In this document: positions 1 through 7,527 of the stretch, piece after piece
How the letters are laid out: each line of letters starts with the position of its first letter
Position numbering within the stretch: the first letter of the stretch is position 1
Assembly: GCA_955652025.1 (NCBI GenBank)
Contig: CATPAO010000301.1
Coordinates: forward strand, 1 to 8,576
DNA from: Casimicrobiaceae bacterium
GTDB taxonomy: Bacteria > Pseudomonadota > Gammaproteobacteria > Burkholderiales > Casimicrobiaceae
Direction: 5' to 3'
DNA length: 8,576 nt
Notes under the pieces: generated by a model
Database searches by the model: none
Told to the model about the DNA's origin: nothing
What the model saw: only the letters and a program-made list of their open reading frames with translations
Program-made: the position numbers and the translations under genes

Positions 1-3000
1 CCGCTCGATCTCGCCGCAGCCGAGGCGGCGTTGCGCGAGGCGCGCCAAGGGGGCATCGGAGCGATCGCGATCGTGCTGATGCACGGCTACCGTTTCTCCG
101 CACACGAGCAGGCGCTCGCCGCGCTGGCGCGCACGATCGGTTTCGCGCAGGTTTCGGTCTCGCACGAAGTGAGTCCGCTCATGAAATTGGTTTCGCGCGG
201 CGACACGACGGTCGTCGATGCGTATCTGTCGCCGATCCTGCGCCGCTACGTCTCGCAGGTGGAGGCGGAGCTCACAGGCGGTCAGCCTCTCCCGCGCGCA
301 GGAGAAGGAGAGAATCACGGTGTACCGGCCCCGATGCGCCTGCAGTTCATGCAAAGTTCCGGAGGCTTGACCGACGCGCATTTGTTCCAGGGCAAAGACG
401 CGATCCTGTCGGGGCCGGCCGGCGGCATCGTCGGCGCCGTCGAAGTGTCGCGGCAGGCGGGCTTCGACCGCATCATCGGCTTCGACATGGGCGGCACGTC
501 GACCGACGTCACACACTGGGCCGGGGAGTACGAGCGCGCGTTCGTCACGGAAGTCGCCGGCGTGCGGCTCCGCGCGCCGATGATGATGATCCATACCGTC
601 GCGGCGGGCGGCGGATCGATCTGCACGTTCGACGGCGCGCGCTTTCGCGTCGGCCCCGAGTCGGCGGGTGCCAATCCCGGCCCTGCGTGCTATCGGCGCC
701 GCGGCCCACTGACGGTGACCGACTGCAACGTGATGGTCGGCAAGATCGATCCCGAATTCTTCCCGCGCGTATTCGGGACCGACGGCCGGGAGCCGCTCGA
801 CGCCGGCGTCGTGCGGACGAAGTTTGCCGCGCTTGCCGCCGACGTCGAAGCAAGAACCGGGGTCGTGCGCTCGCCCGAAGAAGTCGCCGAAGGCTTCCTT
901 CGAATCGCCGTCGAGAATATGGCCAACGCGATCAAGCATATCTCCGTGCAGCGTGGTTACGACGCCACCGAATACACGCTGTGCTGTTTCGGCGGTGCAG
1001 CCGGGCAGCACGCATGCCTCGTCGCCGACGCGCTCGGCATGACGCGCGTGTTCATCCATCCGCTGGCGGGCGTGCTCTCCGCGTACGGCATGGGTCTCGC
1101 CGACGTCCGCGCGTTGCGGCAGCAGGCAGTCGAGACGCGATTGTCGGAAGAGGCGCTTGCGGCGGTCGAACCGATACTGGGATCGCTCGAGTCGCGCGCG
1201 CGAAGCGAGGTCGCGCGCCAAGGGATCGGCGAGACGCGCATCGCGTGCCGCCGCTCGCTGCATGTCAAGTACGACGGTACCGACACGACGCTCGAGCTGC
1301 CTGCGGCCGACGCCGTCGCGCCGATCGTCGCCCTGTTCGAGCAGCGCTATCGCCGCCAATACGGTTTCCTGATGCCGGACAAGCCGTTGGTGATCGAGGC
1401 GGCAGCCGTGGAAGCCGTCGGCAGCGCGCAATCGGTCGCCGAGGTGAAACCGACGTTCGCACCGCGCGCTGCGCCATTGATGCCGCTCGCGCGGAAAAGG
1501 ATTTATACGCAAGGCGCCTTTCGCGATGCGTCGATCTACGAGCGCGACGACCTCCGGCCGGGCGACGCGATCGCGGGTCCGGCGGTGATCCGCGAAAAGA
1601 ACGCGACGACGGTGATCGAGCCGGGCTGGCAGGCCGTGCTGACGCCGCTCGACCATCTCGTGTTGACGCGCGTCGAAAAGGCGCAACGCACGCATGCGAT
1701 CGGAACCACGGCCGATCCCGTGCTGCTCGAAGTCTTCAACAACCTGTTCATGGCGATCGCCGAGCAAATGGGGGTGACCCTCGCCAACACTGCGTATTCG
1801 GTCAACATCAAGGAGCGGCTCGATTTTTCCTGCGCGGTGTTCGACGCCGATGGCAACCTGATCGCGAACGCGCCGCACATGCCGGTGCACCTGGGCTCGA
1901 TGGGCGAGTCGGTGAAGACGATCATCGATCGGCGCGCGGGCACGATGAAATCGGGCGATGTGTTCGTCCTGAATGCCCCTTACAACGGCGGCACGCATTT
2001 GCCGGATGTGACGGTGATCGCGCCGGTGTTTCTCGATGCAACCACGCCCGAGTTCTACGTCGCCTCGCGCGGCCACCACGCCGACATCGGCGGCATCACG
2101 CCCGGCTCGATGCCGCCCAACTCGACGCGCGTCGAGGAAGAGGGTGTGCTGCTCGACAACGTGCAGCTCGTGGCGCAAGGGCGCTTTCTCGACGCCGAAA
2201 TGCGCGCGATCCTCCGCGCGGGTCTCTACCCGTCGCGCAACGTCGAACAGAATCTGGCCGACCTTCGCGCGCAGGTGGCCGCGTGCGCGAAGGGCGCGGA
2301 GGGACTCGAAAAAATGGTCGCGCACTTCGGCCTGGCCGTCGTCGGCGCGTACATGCGGCACGTGCAGGACAATGCCGAGGAGTCGGTGCGGCGCGTGCTC
2401 GGCGTGTTGAAGGACGGGCGCTTCGAGTACGCGATGGACAACGGCGCGACGATCGTCGTGCGCATCGCGATCGATCGCGCGGCGCGCGCGGCGACGATCG
2501 ACTTCACCGGAACGAGCCCGCAACAGCCGACCAACTTCAACGCGCCCTCCGCCGTTTGCAAGGCGGCGGTCCTCTACGTGTTTCGCACGCTGGTCGACGA
2601 CGAGATCCCGATGAACGCGGGCTGCCTGAAGCCGATCGAGATCGTGATCCCGGAAGGATCGATGCTGAGCCCGCGCTACCCGGCGGCGGTCGTCGCGGGC
2701 AATGTCGAGACATCGCAGACGGTGACCGATGCGCTCTATGGCGCCCTCGGCGTACTCGCGGCGTCGCAGGGCACGATGAACAATTTCACGTTCGGCGACG
2801 AAACCTATCAGTACTACGAGACGATCGCGGGTGGCGCGGGCGCCGGTCCGGACTTCGACGGCGCGAGCGCGGTACAGACGCACATGACGAACTCACGGCT
2901 CACCGACCCCGAAGTCCTGGAGTGGCGCTTTCCGGTGCGGCTCGAATCGTTTTCGATCCGACGCGGCAGCGGCGGCGCCGGCCGTCATCGCGGCGGCGAC

Positions 3001-3240
3001 GGTTCCGATCGTCGCGTGCGCTTCCTCGCACCGATGACGGCGGTGGTGCTCGCGAACCATCGTCGCGTGCCGCCGTTCGGTGTGGCCGGCGGACGACCGG
3101 GCGCCGTCGGTCGGAACTGGGTCGAGCGCGCCGATGGAACGCGCGAGGAATTCGGTCCGACGTGCGAAGTCGAGATGCGCGCGGGCGACGTGTTCGTGAT
3201 TCAGACACCGGGCGGCGGCGGCTTCGGCACACCGGAGTGA
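1..3240 (+). CDS. 5-oxoprolinase / hydantoinase-type enzyme, fused HyuA-HyuB (5' end outside window)
   Basis: This is probably an ATP-dependent 5-oxoprolinase, a cytoplasmic enzyme that opens 5-oxo-L-proline to L-glutamate with ATP hydrolysis. Reading frame 1 is open from the first base, so the start lies upstream; 1079 residues are visible against roughly 1200-1290 for the family. Visible residues 1-25 match the end of the HyuA N-terminal domain. The HyuA ATPase domain follows, with SGPAGG at 137-142 and the phosphate-binding-like [10 protein letters not shown] at 161-170. HyuB begins near residue 572 and carries [12 protein letters not shown] at 623, [12 protein letters not shown] at 658, RGHHADIGG from 690, GNVETSQ at 900 and the glycine-rich TPGGGGFG tail at 1069. 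Fusion of the two halves in one chain favours oxoprolinase over the two-subunit N-methylhydantoinase or acetone carboxylase, but substrate cannot be proven from sequence. An oddity is an extra ~19 residues between 'AEL' (visible residue ~90) and '[11 protein letters not shown]', described as a separate repeat. The gene ends in TGA at 3238-3240. Confidence 0.93.
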   Translation, partial: PLDLAAAEAALREARQGGIGAIAIVLMHGYRFSAHEQALAALARTIGFAQVSVSHEVSPLMKLVSRGDTTVVDAYLSPILRRYVSQVEAELTGGQPLPRAGEGENHGVPAPMRLQFMQSSGGLTDAHLFQGKDAILSGPAGGIVGAVEVSRQAGFDRIIGFDMGGTSTDVTHWAGEYERAFVTEVAGVRLRAPMMMIHTVAAGGGSICTFDGARFRVGPESAGANPGPACYRRRGPLTVTDCNVMVGKIDPEFFPRVFGTDGREPLDAGVVRTKFAALAADVEARTGVVRSPEEVAEGFLRIAVENMANAIKHISVQRGYDATEYTLCCFGGAAGQHACLVADALGMTRVFIHPLAGVLSAYGMGLADVRALRQQAVETRLSEEALAAVEPILGSLESRARSEVARQGIGETRIACRRSLHVKYDGTDTTLELPAADAVAPIVALFEQRYRRQYGFLMPDKPLVIEAAAVEAVGSAQSVAEVKPTFAPRAAPLMPLARKRIYTQGAFRDASIYERDDLRPGDAIAGPAVIREKNATTVIEPGWQAVLTPLDHLVLTRVEKAQRTHAIGTTADPVLLEVFNNLFMAIAEQMGVTLANTAYSVNIKERLDFSCAVFDADGNLIANAPHMPVHLGSMGESVKTIIDRRAGTMKSGDVFVLNAPYNGGTHLPDVTVIAPVFLDATTPEFYVASRGHHADIGGITPGSMPPNSTRVEEEGVLLDNVQLVAQGRFLDAEMRAILRAGLYPSRNVEQNLADLRAQVAACAKGAEGLEKMVAHFGLAVVGAYMRHVQDNAEESVRRVLGVLKDGRFEYAMDNGATIVVRIAIDRAARAATIDFTGTSPQQPTNFNAPSAVCKAAVLYVFRTLVDDEIPMNAGCLKPIEIVIPEGSMLSPRYPAAVVAGNVETSQTVTDALYGALGVLAASQGTMNNFTFGDETYQYYETIAGGAGAGPDFDGASAVQTHMTNSRLTDPEVLEWRFPVRLESFSIRRGSGGAGRHRGGDGSDRRVRFLAPMTAVVLANHRRVPPFGVAGGRPGAVGRNWVERADGTREEFGPTCEVEMRAGDVFVIQTPGGGGFGTPE
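272..330. repeat. Repeat-like palindromic insertion inside the oxoprolinase reading frame
   Basis: This stretch contains CTCTCC at 287-292 and its reverse complement GGAGAG at 307-312, separated by a GC-rich loop, plus a second GGAGAA at 301-306. It resembles the CCTCTCCC...GGGAGAGG small palindromic repeats that are common between genes in many GC-rich proteobacteria. Here it is read in frame as about 19 residues ([16 protein letters not shown] and a few more). From memory of the family, including human OPLAH, the adjacent blocks normally follow each other with almost no linker, so these residues look inserted. No target-site duplication is evident. The boundaries are approximate, and repeat status depends on finding other copies in the genome. 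Confidence 0.45.
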
Positions 3241-3313
3241 AGCAATCCTCGGTGCCGATCGGCGCATCCGGCCTCGAACGCTTCCGATCGATCCGGCGTG
3301 CGTCGACGGGTGA

Positions 3314-3718
3314 CTACCGCGACCCCACGACCGGCCCGGGCACGCCGGTGCCGGGCAGCGTGGTCCAGTGGTCGAACTTCGCGATGAGGCGATCCGAGGC
3401 GCCGCCGTTGACCGCCGAGACGAACATGCCGACATCGGCGGCGGCGGCGAGACCGCCGGGCGTTCCGCTTCCGACGATCGACCAGGTGACGCCATCCGCG
3501 CTGCACGCCCCGGTGTACACGTTGCCCCTTCGGGTGAGCCGCACCCAGGTCGGCGCGACGACCCGGACGCGCTCGAGAACGCGGTGCGCCGCCAACTCGG
3601 CCGGCGAAGCGATGGCGGCAGCCGATCCCGAGGCGACCGCTACCAGCCAACAACAAGCCACCGAGAGTGCGGCCAAGCGCGATCGACGCTCGAGCAAAAT
3701 GATGGAATCGATGATCAC
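3314..3718 (-). CDS. Small predicted secreted protein with a partial DUF1349-like (concanavalin-like) domain; possible relic
   Basis: A 134-residue product is read if the GTG at 3716-3718 is the start. A TTG at 3695-3697 is an alternative that gives a cleaner signal peptide (M-L-E-RRSR...); neither has a convincing Shine-Dalgarno sequence and no ATG lies nearby. Residues 11-35 form a classic signal: RRSR, then the hydrophobic LAALSVACCWLVAVA, then SGSAAA as a likely cleavage site, so export is predicted. Residues 56-120 read APTWVRLTRRGNVYTG, SADGVTWSIVGSG, VGMFVSAVNGG and KFDHW, the pattern of the last strands of DUF1349 or LamG-like beta-sandwich domains. The first ~100 residues of that domain are absent, so this may be an internally deleted remnant. 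The frame stays open far upstream, antisense to the Rieske reductase gene, but that part looks like no protein. No catalytic function can be assigned. It converges with the oxoprolinase gene and diverges from the reductase gene. Confidence 0.5.
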   Translation of the reverse strand: MIIDSIILLERRSRLAALSVACCWLVAVASGSAAAIASPAELAAHRVLERVRVVAPTWVRLTRRGNVYTGACSADGVTWSIVGSGTPGGLAAAADVGMFVSAVNGGASDRLIAKFDHWTTLPGTGVPGPVVGSR

Positions 3719-3802
3719 GACAGGAATTGTCGCACCGGGATTGCGGTACGATGCAACGGTATCCGATCGCCCGTCGCGCCGGCGTTTAGTGTCGAGGACT
3801 TC
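3719..3802. promoter_or_regulatory. Divergent intergenic region upstream of the Rieske reductase
   Basis: This 84-bp gap separates the leftward secreted-protein gene from the rightward reductase gene, so it should hold the reductase promoter. A -10-like TACGAT lies at 3747-3752, about 50 bp before the ATG. The best -35 partner, TTGTCG at 3727-3732, is only 14 bp away, which is short for a sigma-70 promoter. No inverted repeat stands out. The assignment rests mainly on position. Confidence 0.25.
3794..3797 (+). promoter_or_regulatory. Ribosome binding site (GAGG) setting the reductase start
   Basis: GAGG ends five bases before the ATG at 3803. It decides the start of the Rieske reductase: the same frame is open back to 3368, but that upstream part lies over the opposite-strand secreted gene and looks unlike any protein. 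Confidence 0.6.
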
Positions 3803-5332
3803 ATGGCAGAAGAAGAGGGGATTCGAGGTCCCGATTTCAGAAGCGGCGTCTTGCTTCGCGATCTTCCGGACGGCAGCATGGTCGCCGGGCGTGTCGACGG
3901 CGAAGACGCGATTCTGGTGCGGCGCGGCGAAGCATTGTTCGCGGTAGGCGCGCACTGCACGCATTATCACGGACCGCTTGCCGAAGGGCTGATCGTCGGC
4001 GACACCTTGCGTTGTCCCTGGCACCACGCCTGCTTCAGTCTGCGTTCCGGCGAGGCGCTGCGCGCGCCCGCGCTGGACCCCATCACCTGCTGGCGTGTCG
4101 AACGCGTCGACGACAAGGCGTTCGTCCGCGAGAAGCTCGCCGCACCGAGTCCGCGAAGCACACCCGCAAAATCGTCCGGCGTGCCGGCATCGGTGGTCAT
4201 CGTCGGAGGTGGCGCGGCCGGACTCGCCGCGGCGGACATGCTGCGTCGCGAAGGGTTCCAGGGCGCCCTGACCCTGATCAGCGCGGATGATGCCGCGCCG
4301 TACGACCGGCCGAATCTCTCCAAGGACTTTCTTGCGGGCAACGCGCCGGACGACTGGATACCGCTCCGCGCACCGGAATTCTATGCCGATCGTCACATCG
4401 ACCTGGTGCTCAACGCGCGAGTCTCGTCGCTCGACGTTCCGCAACGGCGCGTGGTGCTCGAAAGCGGCAAGGCATACCCGTTCGAAGCGCTGCTGATCGC
4501 AACCGGCGCCGACCCGGTGCGACTCGAAATCCCGGGCGCGGCGGATTCGCAGATTCGCTATCTGCGCACGTTCGCCGACAGCCGCGCGATCGTCGCGAAG
4601 GCCGCATCGGCGAAGCGCGCGGTGGTCGTCGGCGCGAGCTTCATCGGCCTCGAGGTCGCCGCGTCGCTCCGCGCGCGCGGCATCGACATTCATGTCGTCG
4701 GACGCGAAAGCGTCCCCCTGGAACGCGTCATGGGGCCCGCGATCGGGCGCTTCGTCCGCGAGCTCCACGAGTCGCAAGGCGTCGTATTCCACTTGGGCAG
4801 GACGGTCGGTCGCATCGACGGTTCGCGCGTCACCTTGAGCGATGGTACGACGCTCGCGGCGGACTTCGTCGTCGTCGGCGTCGGTGTGCGGCCCTCGCTC
4901 GCCCTGGCGGAGCGCGCCGGTCTCGCGATCGACCGCGGCATCCAAGTGGACGCCTATCTGCAAACCAGCGCACCCGGGGTGTACGCCGCCGGCGACGTTG
5001 CGCGGTGGCCCGATCCTCATTCGGGCGACTCGGTGCGCGTCGAGCACTGGGTGGTCGCCGAACGTCAGGGCCAGGCGGCCGCCAGGAACATCCTCGGCCA
5101 CCGCGAGCGATATGATGCGGTGCCCTTTTTCTGGAGCCAGCATTACGACGCCGTGATCAACTACGTCGGCCACGCTGAAAAATGGGACGCCGTCGATATC
5201 GAGGGGACGTTGGCCGCGCGCGACTGCACCGTCACCTACAAGCGCGGCGATCGAACGCTTGCCGTCGCGACCGTCTCGCGCGACCTTCCGAGTCTGCGGG
5301 CCGAACGGGCGATGGAGCTCGCGGGCGGGTAG
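3803..5332 (+). CDS. Rieske [2Fe-2S] / FAD-NAD(P)H oxidoreductase (AIFM3-like)
   Basis: A 509-residue soluble flavoprotein expected to pass electrons from NAD(P)H through FAD to a Rieske cluster, or on to a partner. Residues 10-112 form the Rieske domain, with ligands C52 and H54 (CTH) and C71 and H74 (CPWH), the full C-x-H...C-x2-H set. A linker rich in Ser, Pro and Lys (113-128) follows. The FAD-binding Rossmann motif VVIVGGGAAG is at 131-140 and ATGA at 233-236. The NAD-binding motif VVVGASFIGLEVA is at 274-286 and the second FAD motif YAAGDVAR at 394-401. The C-terminal domain (about 440-505, with FFWSQHYD and INYVGHAEKWD) is typical of ferredoxin reductases of the AIF/BphA4 type. No CxxC redox disulfide is present, so it is not a thioredoxin-reductase-like enzyme. 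The start is set by GAGG at 3794-3797. No oxygenase or P450 gene lies beside it, so its electron acceptor is unknown. A DUF5996 gene follows after 45 bp. Confidence 0.92.
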   Translation: MAEEEGIRGPDFRSGVLLRDLPDGSMVAGRVDGEDAILVRRGEALFAVGAHCTHYHGPLAEGLIVGDTLRCPWHHACFSLRSGEALRAPALDPITCWRVERVDDKAFVREKLAAPSPRSTPAKSSGVPASVVIVGGGAAGLAAADMLRREGFQGALTLISADDAAPYDRPNLSKDFLAGNAPDDWIPLRAPEFYADRHIDLVLNARVSSLDVPQRRVVLESGKAYPFEALLIATGADPVRLEIPGAADSQIRYLRTFADSRAIVAKAASAKRAVVVGASFIGLEVAASLRARGIDIHVVGRESVPLERVMGPAIGRFVRELHESQGVVFHLGRTVGRIDGSRVTLSDGTTLAADFVVVGVGVRPSLALAERAGLAIDRGIQVDAYLQTSAPGVYAAGDVARWPDPHSGDSVRVEHWVVAERQGQAAARNILGHRERYDAVPFFWSQHYDAVINYVGHAEKWDAVDIEGTLAARDCTVTYKRGDRTLAVATVSRDLPSLRAERAMELAGG

Positions 5333-5377
5333 AGGCAGACAACCAGAACGACGTCTTAAGGCAGTGCTAGCGCATCG

Positions 5378-6286
5378 ATGATCGTTACTCCCGCACAGGA
5401 CGACGCATGGCCCGCATTGCCGCTCGATGCGTGGCGGGATACGTACGCGACGCTCCACATGTGGACGCAAGTGGTCGGCAAGGTCTGTCTCGCGCTGACG
5501 CCGCTCGCCAATCATTTCTGGAATATCGCGTTTCAGATTACGGCGCGCGGCCTCGCGACACACTCCTTGATGGCAGGCAACCGCGCGCTCACGATCACCT
5601 TTGACTTTGTCGCTCACCAACTTGTCTTCGATTGCTCGGACGGGAAAACGGAAAGAATCGCGCTCGAACCGCGCACGGTGGCCGATTTCTACCGATTGGT
5701 CATGGACGCGCTGCATCGCATGGGCGTCGACATCGCTATCTGGACCCTGCCGGTCGAGATTCCGGATCCGATTCGCTTCGAAGCGGACACGAAGCACCGG
5801 TCTTACGATCCGGCCTCGGCGAACGCCTTCTGGCGCGCGCTGGTCGCGATGAAACCCGTGTTCGAGGGGTTTCGCTGCACCTTTATCGGGAAGAGCAGCC
5901 CCGTGCATTTCTTCTGGGGAAGCTTCGATCTGGCCGTGACGCGATTCTCCGGCCGCCGCGCGCCAGCGCGCGCCAACGCGGATTCGATCACGCGCGAAGC
6001 GTATTCGCATGAAGTCATCAGTCACGGATTCTGGCCCGGGAGCGGCGCGATTCGCGAGGCGGCGTTCTACGCCTACGCGGCGCCGGAGCCCCAGGGATTC
6101 CGTACCGCAACCGCGCGTCCGGCCGCCGCGTTCTACAGCACGGACCTCTCGGAATTCATTCTCCCGTACGAAGCCGTGCGGACCGCGGAATCTCCGGCAG
6201 CAGCATTGACCGAGTTCCTGAACAGCACCTACGATGCGGCGGCGACGCTCGCGGCGTGGAACCGCACCGATCTCGAACGAACATGA
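5378..6286 (+). CDS. DUF5996 family protein
   Basis: A 302-residue protein of a conserved family without an established function. Features I associate with DUF5996 are the N-terminal WRDTYATLHMWTQVVGK block (residues 19-35) and NHFWNIAFQITARGL (45-59). SSPVHFFWGSFDLAVTRFSG follows (173-192), with REAYSHEVISHGFWPG at 206-221. The length is close to that usual for the family. There is no signal peptide or clear membrane segment, so it is probably cytoplasmic. The start chosen is the ATG at 5378, the first Met in frame; the nearest purine-rich stretch (AAGG at 5358-5361) is too far away for a good Shine-Dalgarno sequence, so initiation may depend on transcription and translation of the upstream reductase gene. 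The 45-bp gap with no visible terminator suggests one operon with the reductase. Several conserved His, Trp and Arg residues could form an active site, but no reaction can be claimed. Confidence 0.85.
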   Translation: MIVTPAQDDAWPALPLDAWRDTYATLHMWTQVVGKVCLALTPLANHFWNIAFQITARGLATHSLMAGNRALTITFDFVAHQLVFDCSDGKTERIALEPRTVADFYRLVMDALHRMGVDIAIWTLPVEIPDPIRFEADTKHRSYDPASANAFWRALVAMKPVFEGFRCTFIGKSSPVHFFWGSFDLAVTRFSGRRAPARANADSITREAYSHEVISHGFWPGSGAIREAAFYAYAAPEPQGFRTATARPAAAFYSTDLSEFILPYEAVRTAESPAAALTEFLNSTYDAAATLAAWNRTDLERT

Positions 6287-6318
6287 GCCCCCACGCTTGC
6301 GGCCCTCGCCGCTGCGCT

Positions 6319-6341
6319 ACCCCGGGAGTAATTCGCGGGGT
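6319..6341. terminator. Possible bidirectional hairpin between convergent genes
   Basis: ACCCCG at 6319-6324 pairs perfectly with CGGGGT at 6336-6341 around an 11-base loop, in the 60-bp gap between the ends of the DUF5996 gene and the hydrolase gene. The position suits a shared terminator. No T-run follows on either strand and the stem is only 6 bp, so the call is weak. Confidence 0.28.
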
Positions 6342-6346
6342 TGAAT

Positions 6347-7333
6347 CTATTCACGCGCCCGCGCCTCCGCTCTCGCCGAATCTTGGTCGCTCGGGATTCG
6401 TGCGTTTCCGTCGCGTGGCGCATCATCGTCTCGCGGGATCAGCCATGCGGCCGCCCGGCGCCAGAAGAACTCGCCGGCAGGTCGTCGCAGAAACCCCAAG
6501 TGGCCGAGGCGCCGGCAGCCAAGGCTGGCCGGCGTGATCGTCTCGTGGACCACCGTCAGATTAGGATACAGCGACAGCAACCGCCGCGCCGCGGCCGGCG
6601 GCGCGAAGGCATCGTCGCTGATGGACAACGCAAGCGTGTCGGCCCGGGTTTCGCCGTAGCGCGCCAATGCCGGACCGAATCTGCGTGCGGAATCCGGAGT
6701 CGCGGCGACCTCGGGTTGCCGGCGTGCCGCCCAATCCAACGCAACCTGCGACGGCAGATCTTCGCCCAGACGCAGCGCGCGACCGGGAAAATATCCGACA
6801 CGCTTCGTGACCGCGGGCATGACGCCGTGCCAGACGAAGCGCATCAGCCAGCGCCAACGCGGTCCGTAATCGCGCCAATAGCCGGTGTGGGGGCCGAGGA
6901 AGACCAGCTTGGAGAGTCGTGGAGCGTCCGGCGTCGCGCCGACGTACAGCGTGCCGACGCTGTGGGCGACTGCCGAGAGGGGTAGCCGCGGATAAGTCGT
7001 GCGCGCTTCCGCGAGCGCGGCGCCAAGGTCCTGCACCGCCCAATCGTCCATGCCGGCCCTCAAGTGCCGGATGCTTCCGTCGCGCGACGCGCCAATGCCC
7101 CGGTAGTCGAACGTGAGCACCGCCGCACCGCGTTCGGCCAGGTAGCGTGCGAGGCGATGATAAAACCGGGCGGGTATTCCGGCACCGCAGGTGATGACGA
7201 CAACGGTGGTCGGCGGCTTCGTTGGCGTCGCGAGCGCGAACCACGTACCGGACAACGCGACCCGATCCGCCGTCACGAACCTGACAGGATGCTGACGGAC
7301 GCCGCGGGTCGGTTCGATCTCAATCTGCGTCAT
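6347..7333 (-). CDS. Alpha/beta hydrolase, COG4757 type
   Basis: A 328-residue predicted cytoplasmic serine hydrolase from the ATG at 7331-7333. An in-frame GTG at 7337-7339 would add two residues, but GGA lies 8 bases before the ATG. Numbering from the GTG, the fold is marked by VVVITCGAGIPARFYHRLARYLAERG (46-71), TFDYRGIGAS at 76-85 and the nucleophile elbow AHSVG with Ser127. The acid is in SISDDAFAPP at 239-248 (Asp242 or Asp243), and the His is in RRLGHLGF, His280. The COG4757 signature of an acid loop followed by a late GHxGFxR block is clear. The elbow begins with Ala rather than the usual Gly, a known tolerated variant among lipases. The tail after residue ~303 is charged and Arg/Ala/Asp-rich, probably disordered. 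The substrate is unknown; esters or acyl compounds are plausible. It faces the DUF5996 gene tail to tail and diverges from the desaturase gene with about 170 bp between them. Confidence 0.88.
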   Translation of the reverse strand: MTQIEIEPTRGVRQHPVRFVTADRVALSGTWFALATPTKPPTTVVVITCGAGIPARFYHRLARYLAERGAAVLTFDYRGIGASRDGSIRHLRAGMDDWAVQDLGAALAEARTTYPRLPLSAVAHSVGTLYVGATPDAPRLSKLVFLGPHTGYWRDYGPRWRWLMRFVWHGVMPAVTKRVGYFPGRALRLGEDLPSQVALDWAARRQPEVAATPDSARRFGPALARYGETRADTLALSISDDAFAPPAAARRLLSLYPNLTVVHETITPASLGCRRLGHLGFLRRPAGEFFWRRAAAWLIPRDDDAPRDGNARIPSDQDSARAEARARE

Positions 7334-7396
7334 ACGCACGGTCCACGCGGCTTCGATGCGCGCCGCCGCGGACGGATGGGGAATCCGAATGCCGTT

Positions 7397-7424
7397 TTGC
7401 GGCTCACTGCGCCGATGCTACGAT
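7397..7424 (+). promoter_or_regulatory. Candidate sigma-70 promoter for the desaturase
   Basis: TTGCGG at 7397-7402 and TACGAT at 7419-7424 are separated by 16 bp, a reasonable sigma-70 arrangement, and point toward the desaturase gene. An overlapping GATAAT at 7422-7427 could serve as an alternative -10. The predicted transcription start near 7431 would leave a leader of about 70-100 bases. The AT-rich patch is unusual within this GC-rich gap. Confidence 0.45.
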
Positions 7425-7427
7425 AAT

Positions 7428-7439
7428 ACGTTTGAACGT
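7428..7439. promoter_or_regulatory. Short inverted repeat, possible operator
   Basis: ACGTT and AACGT form a perfect 5-bp inverted repeat around a 2-base TG centre, just downstream of the candidate -10 box, where a bound repressor could block initiation. Bacterial desaturase genes are often controlled by TetR- or GntR-type regulators binding small palindromes. The match is short and could be chance. Confidence 0.28.
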
Positions 7440-7491
7440 GGAGTGGAGCGCCGGCGTAGAAGACCGGTCAACACATACGCGCCAGAACCGC

Positions 7492-7495
7492 GGAG
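7492..7495 (+). promoter_or_regulatory. Possible ribosome binding site (GGAG) for an alternative desaturase start
   Basis: GGAG ends five bases before an in-frame TTG at 7501, which would add nine residues to the desaturase. The ATG at 7528 has no comparable site upstream. The true start is therefore undecided between the two. Confidence 0.35.
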
Positions 7496-7527
7496 ACCCG
7501 TTGATTGCATCGCCTTGCGCCGACACG

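Noticed and set aside
3241..3313. Gap between the convergent oxoprolinase and secreted-protein genes, with a GCCGATCGGC palindrome near 3252-3261.
   Set aside because: A 10-bp self-complementary site without loop or T-run is common in GC-rich DNA. No terminator or gene could be supported here.
3335..3356. Imperfect hairpin (GCCCGGGCAC / GGTGCCGGGC) near the end of the secreted-protein gene.
   Set aside because: It is imperfect, has no T-run, and lies inside coding sequence for a Pro/Gly-rich tail, so a terminator call is not supported.
687..3947. Plus-strand open frame of about 1086 codons in a second frame across the oxoprolinase.
   Set aside because: It is extremely Arg-rich and lacks domains. 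The frame holding the HyuA and HyuB motifs is the real gene.
3719..6025. Very long minus-strand open frame (over 760 codons) antisense to the Rieske reductase and part of the DUF5996 gene, continuous with the small secreted protein.
   Set aside because: The translation is Arg/Asp/His-rich with no recognisable motif, while the opposite strand encodes two clear families. It is a product of GC-rich codon bias. Only the last ~130 residues, left of 3719, look like protein.
6341..6985. Plus-strand open frame of 214 codons over the hydrolase gene.
   Set aside because: It is antisense to a gene with an intact catalytic triad, is Arg/Gln/Pro-rich and has no domain.
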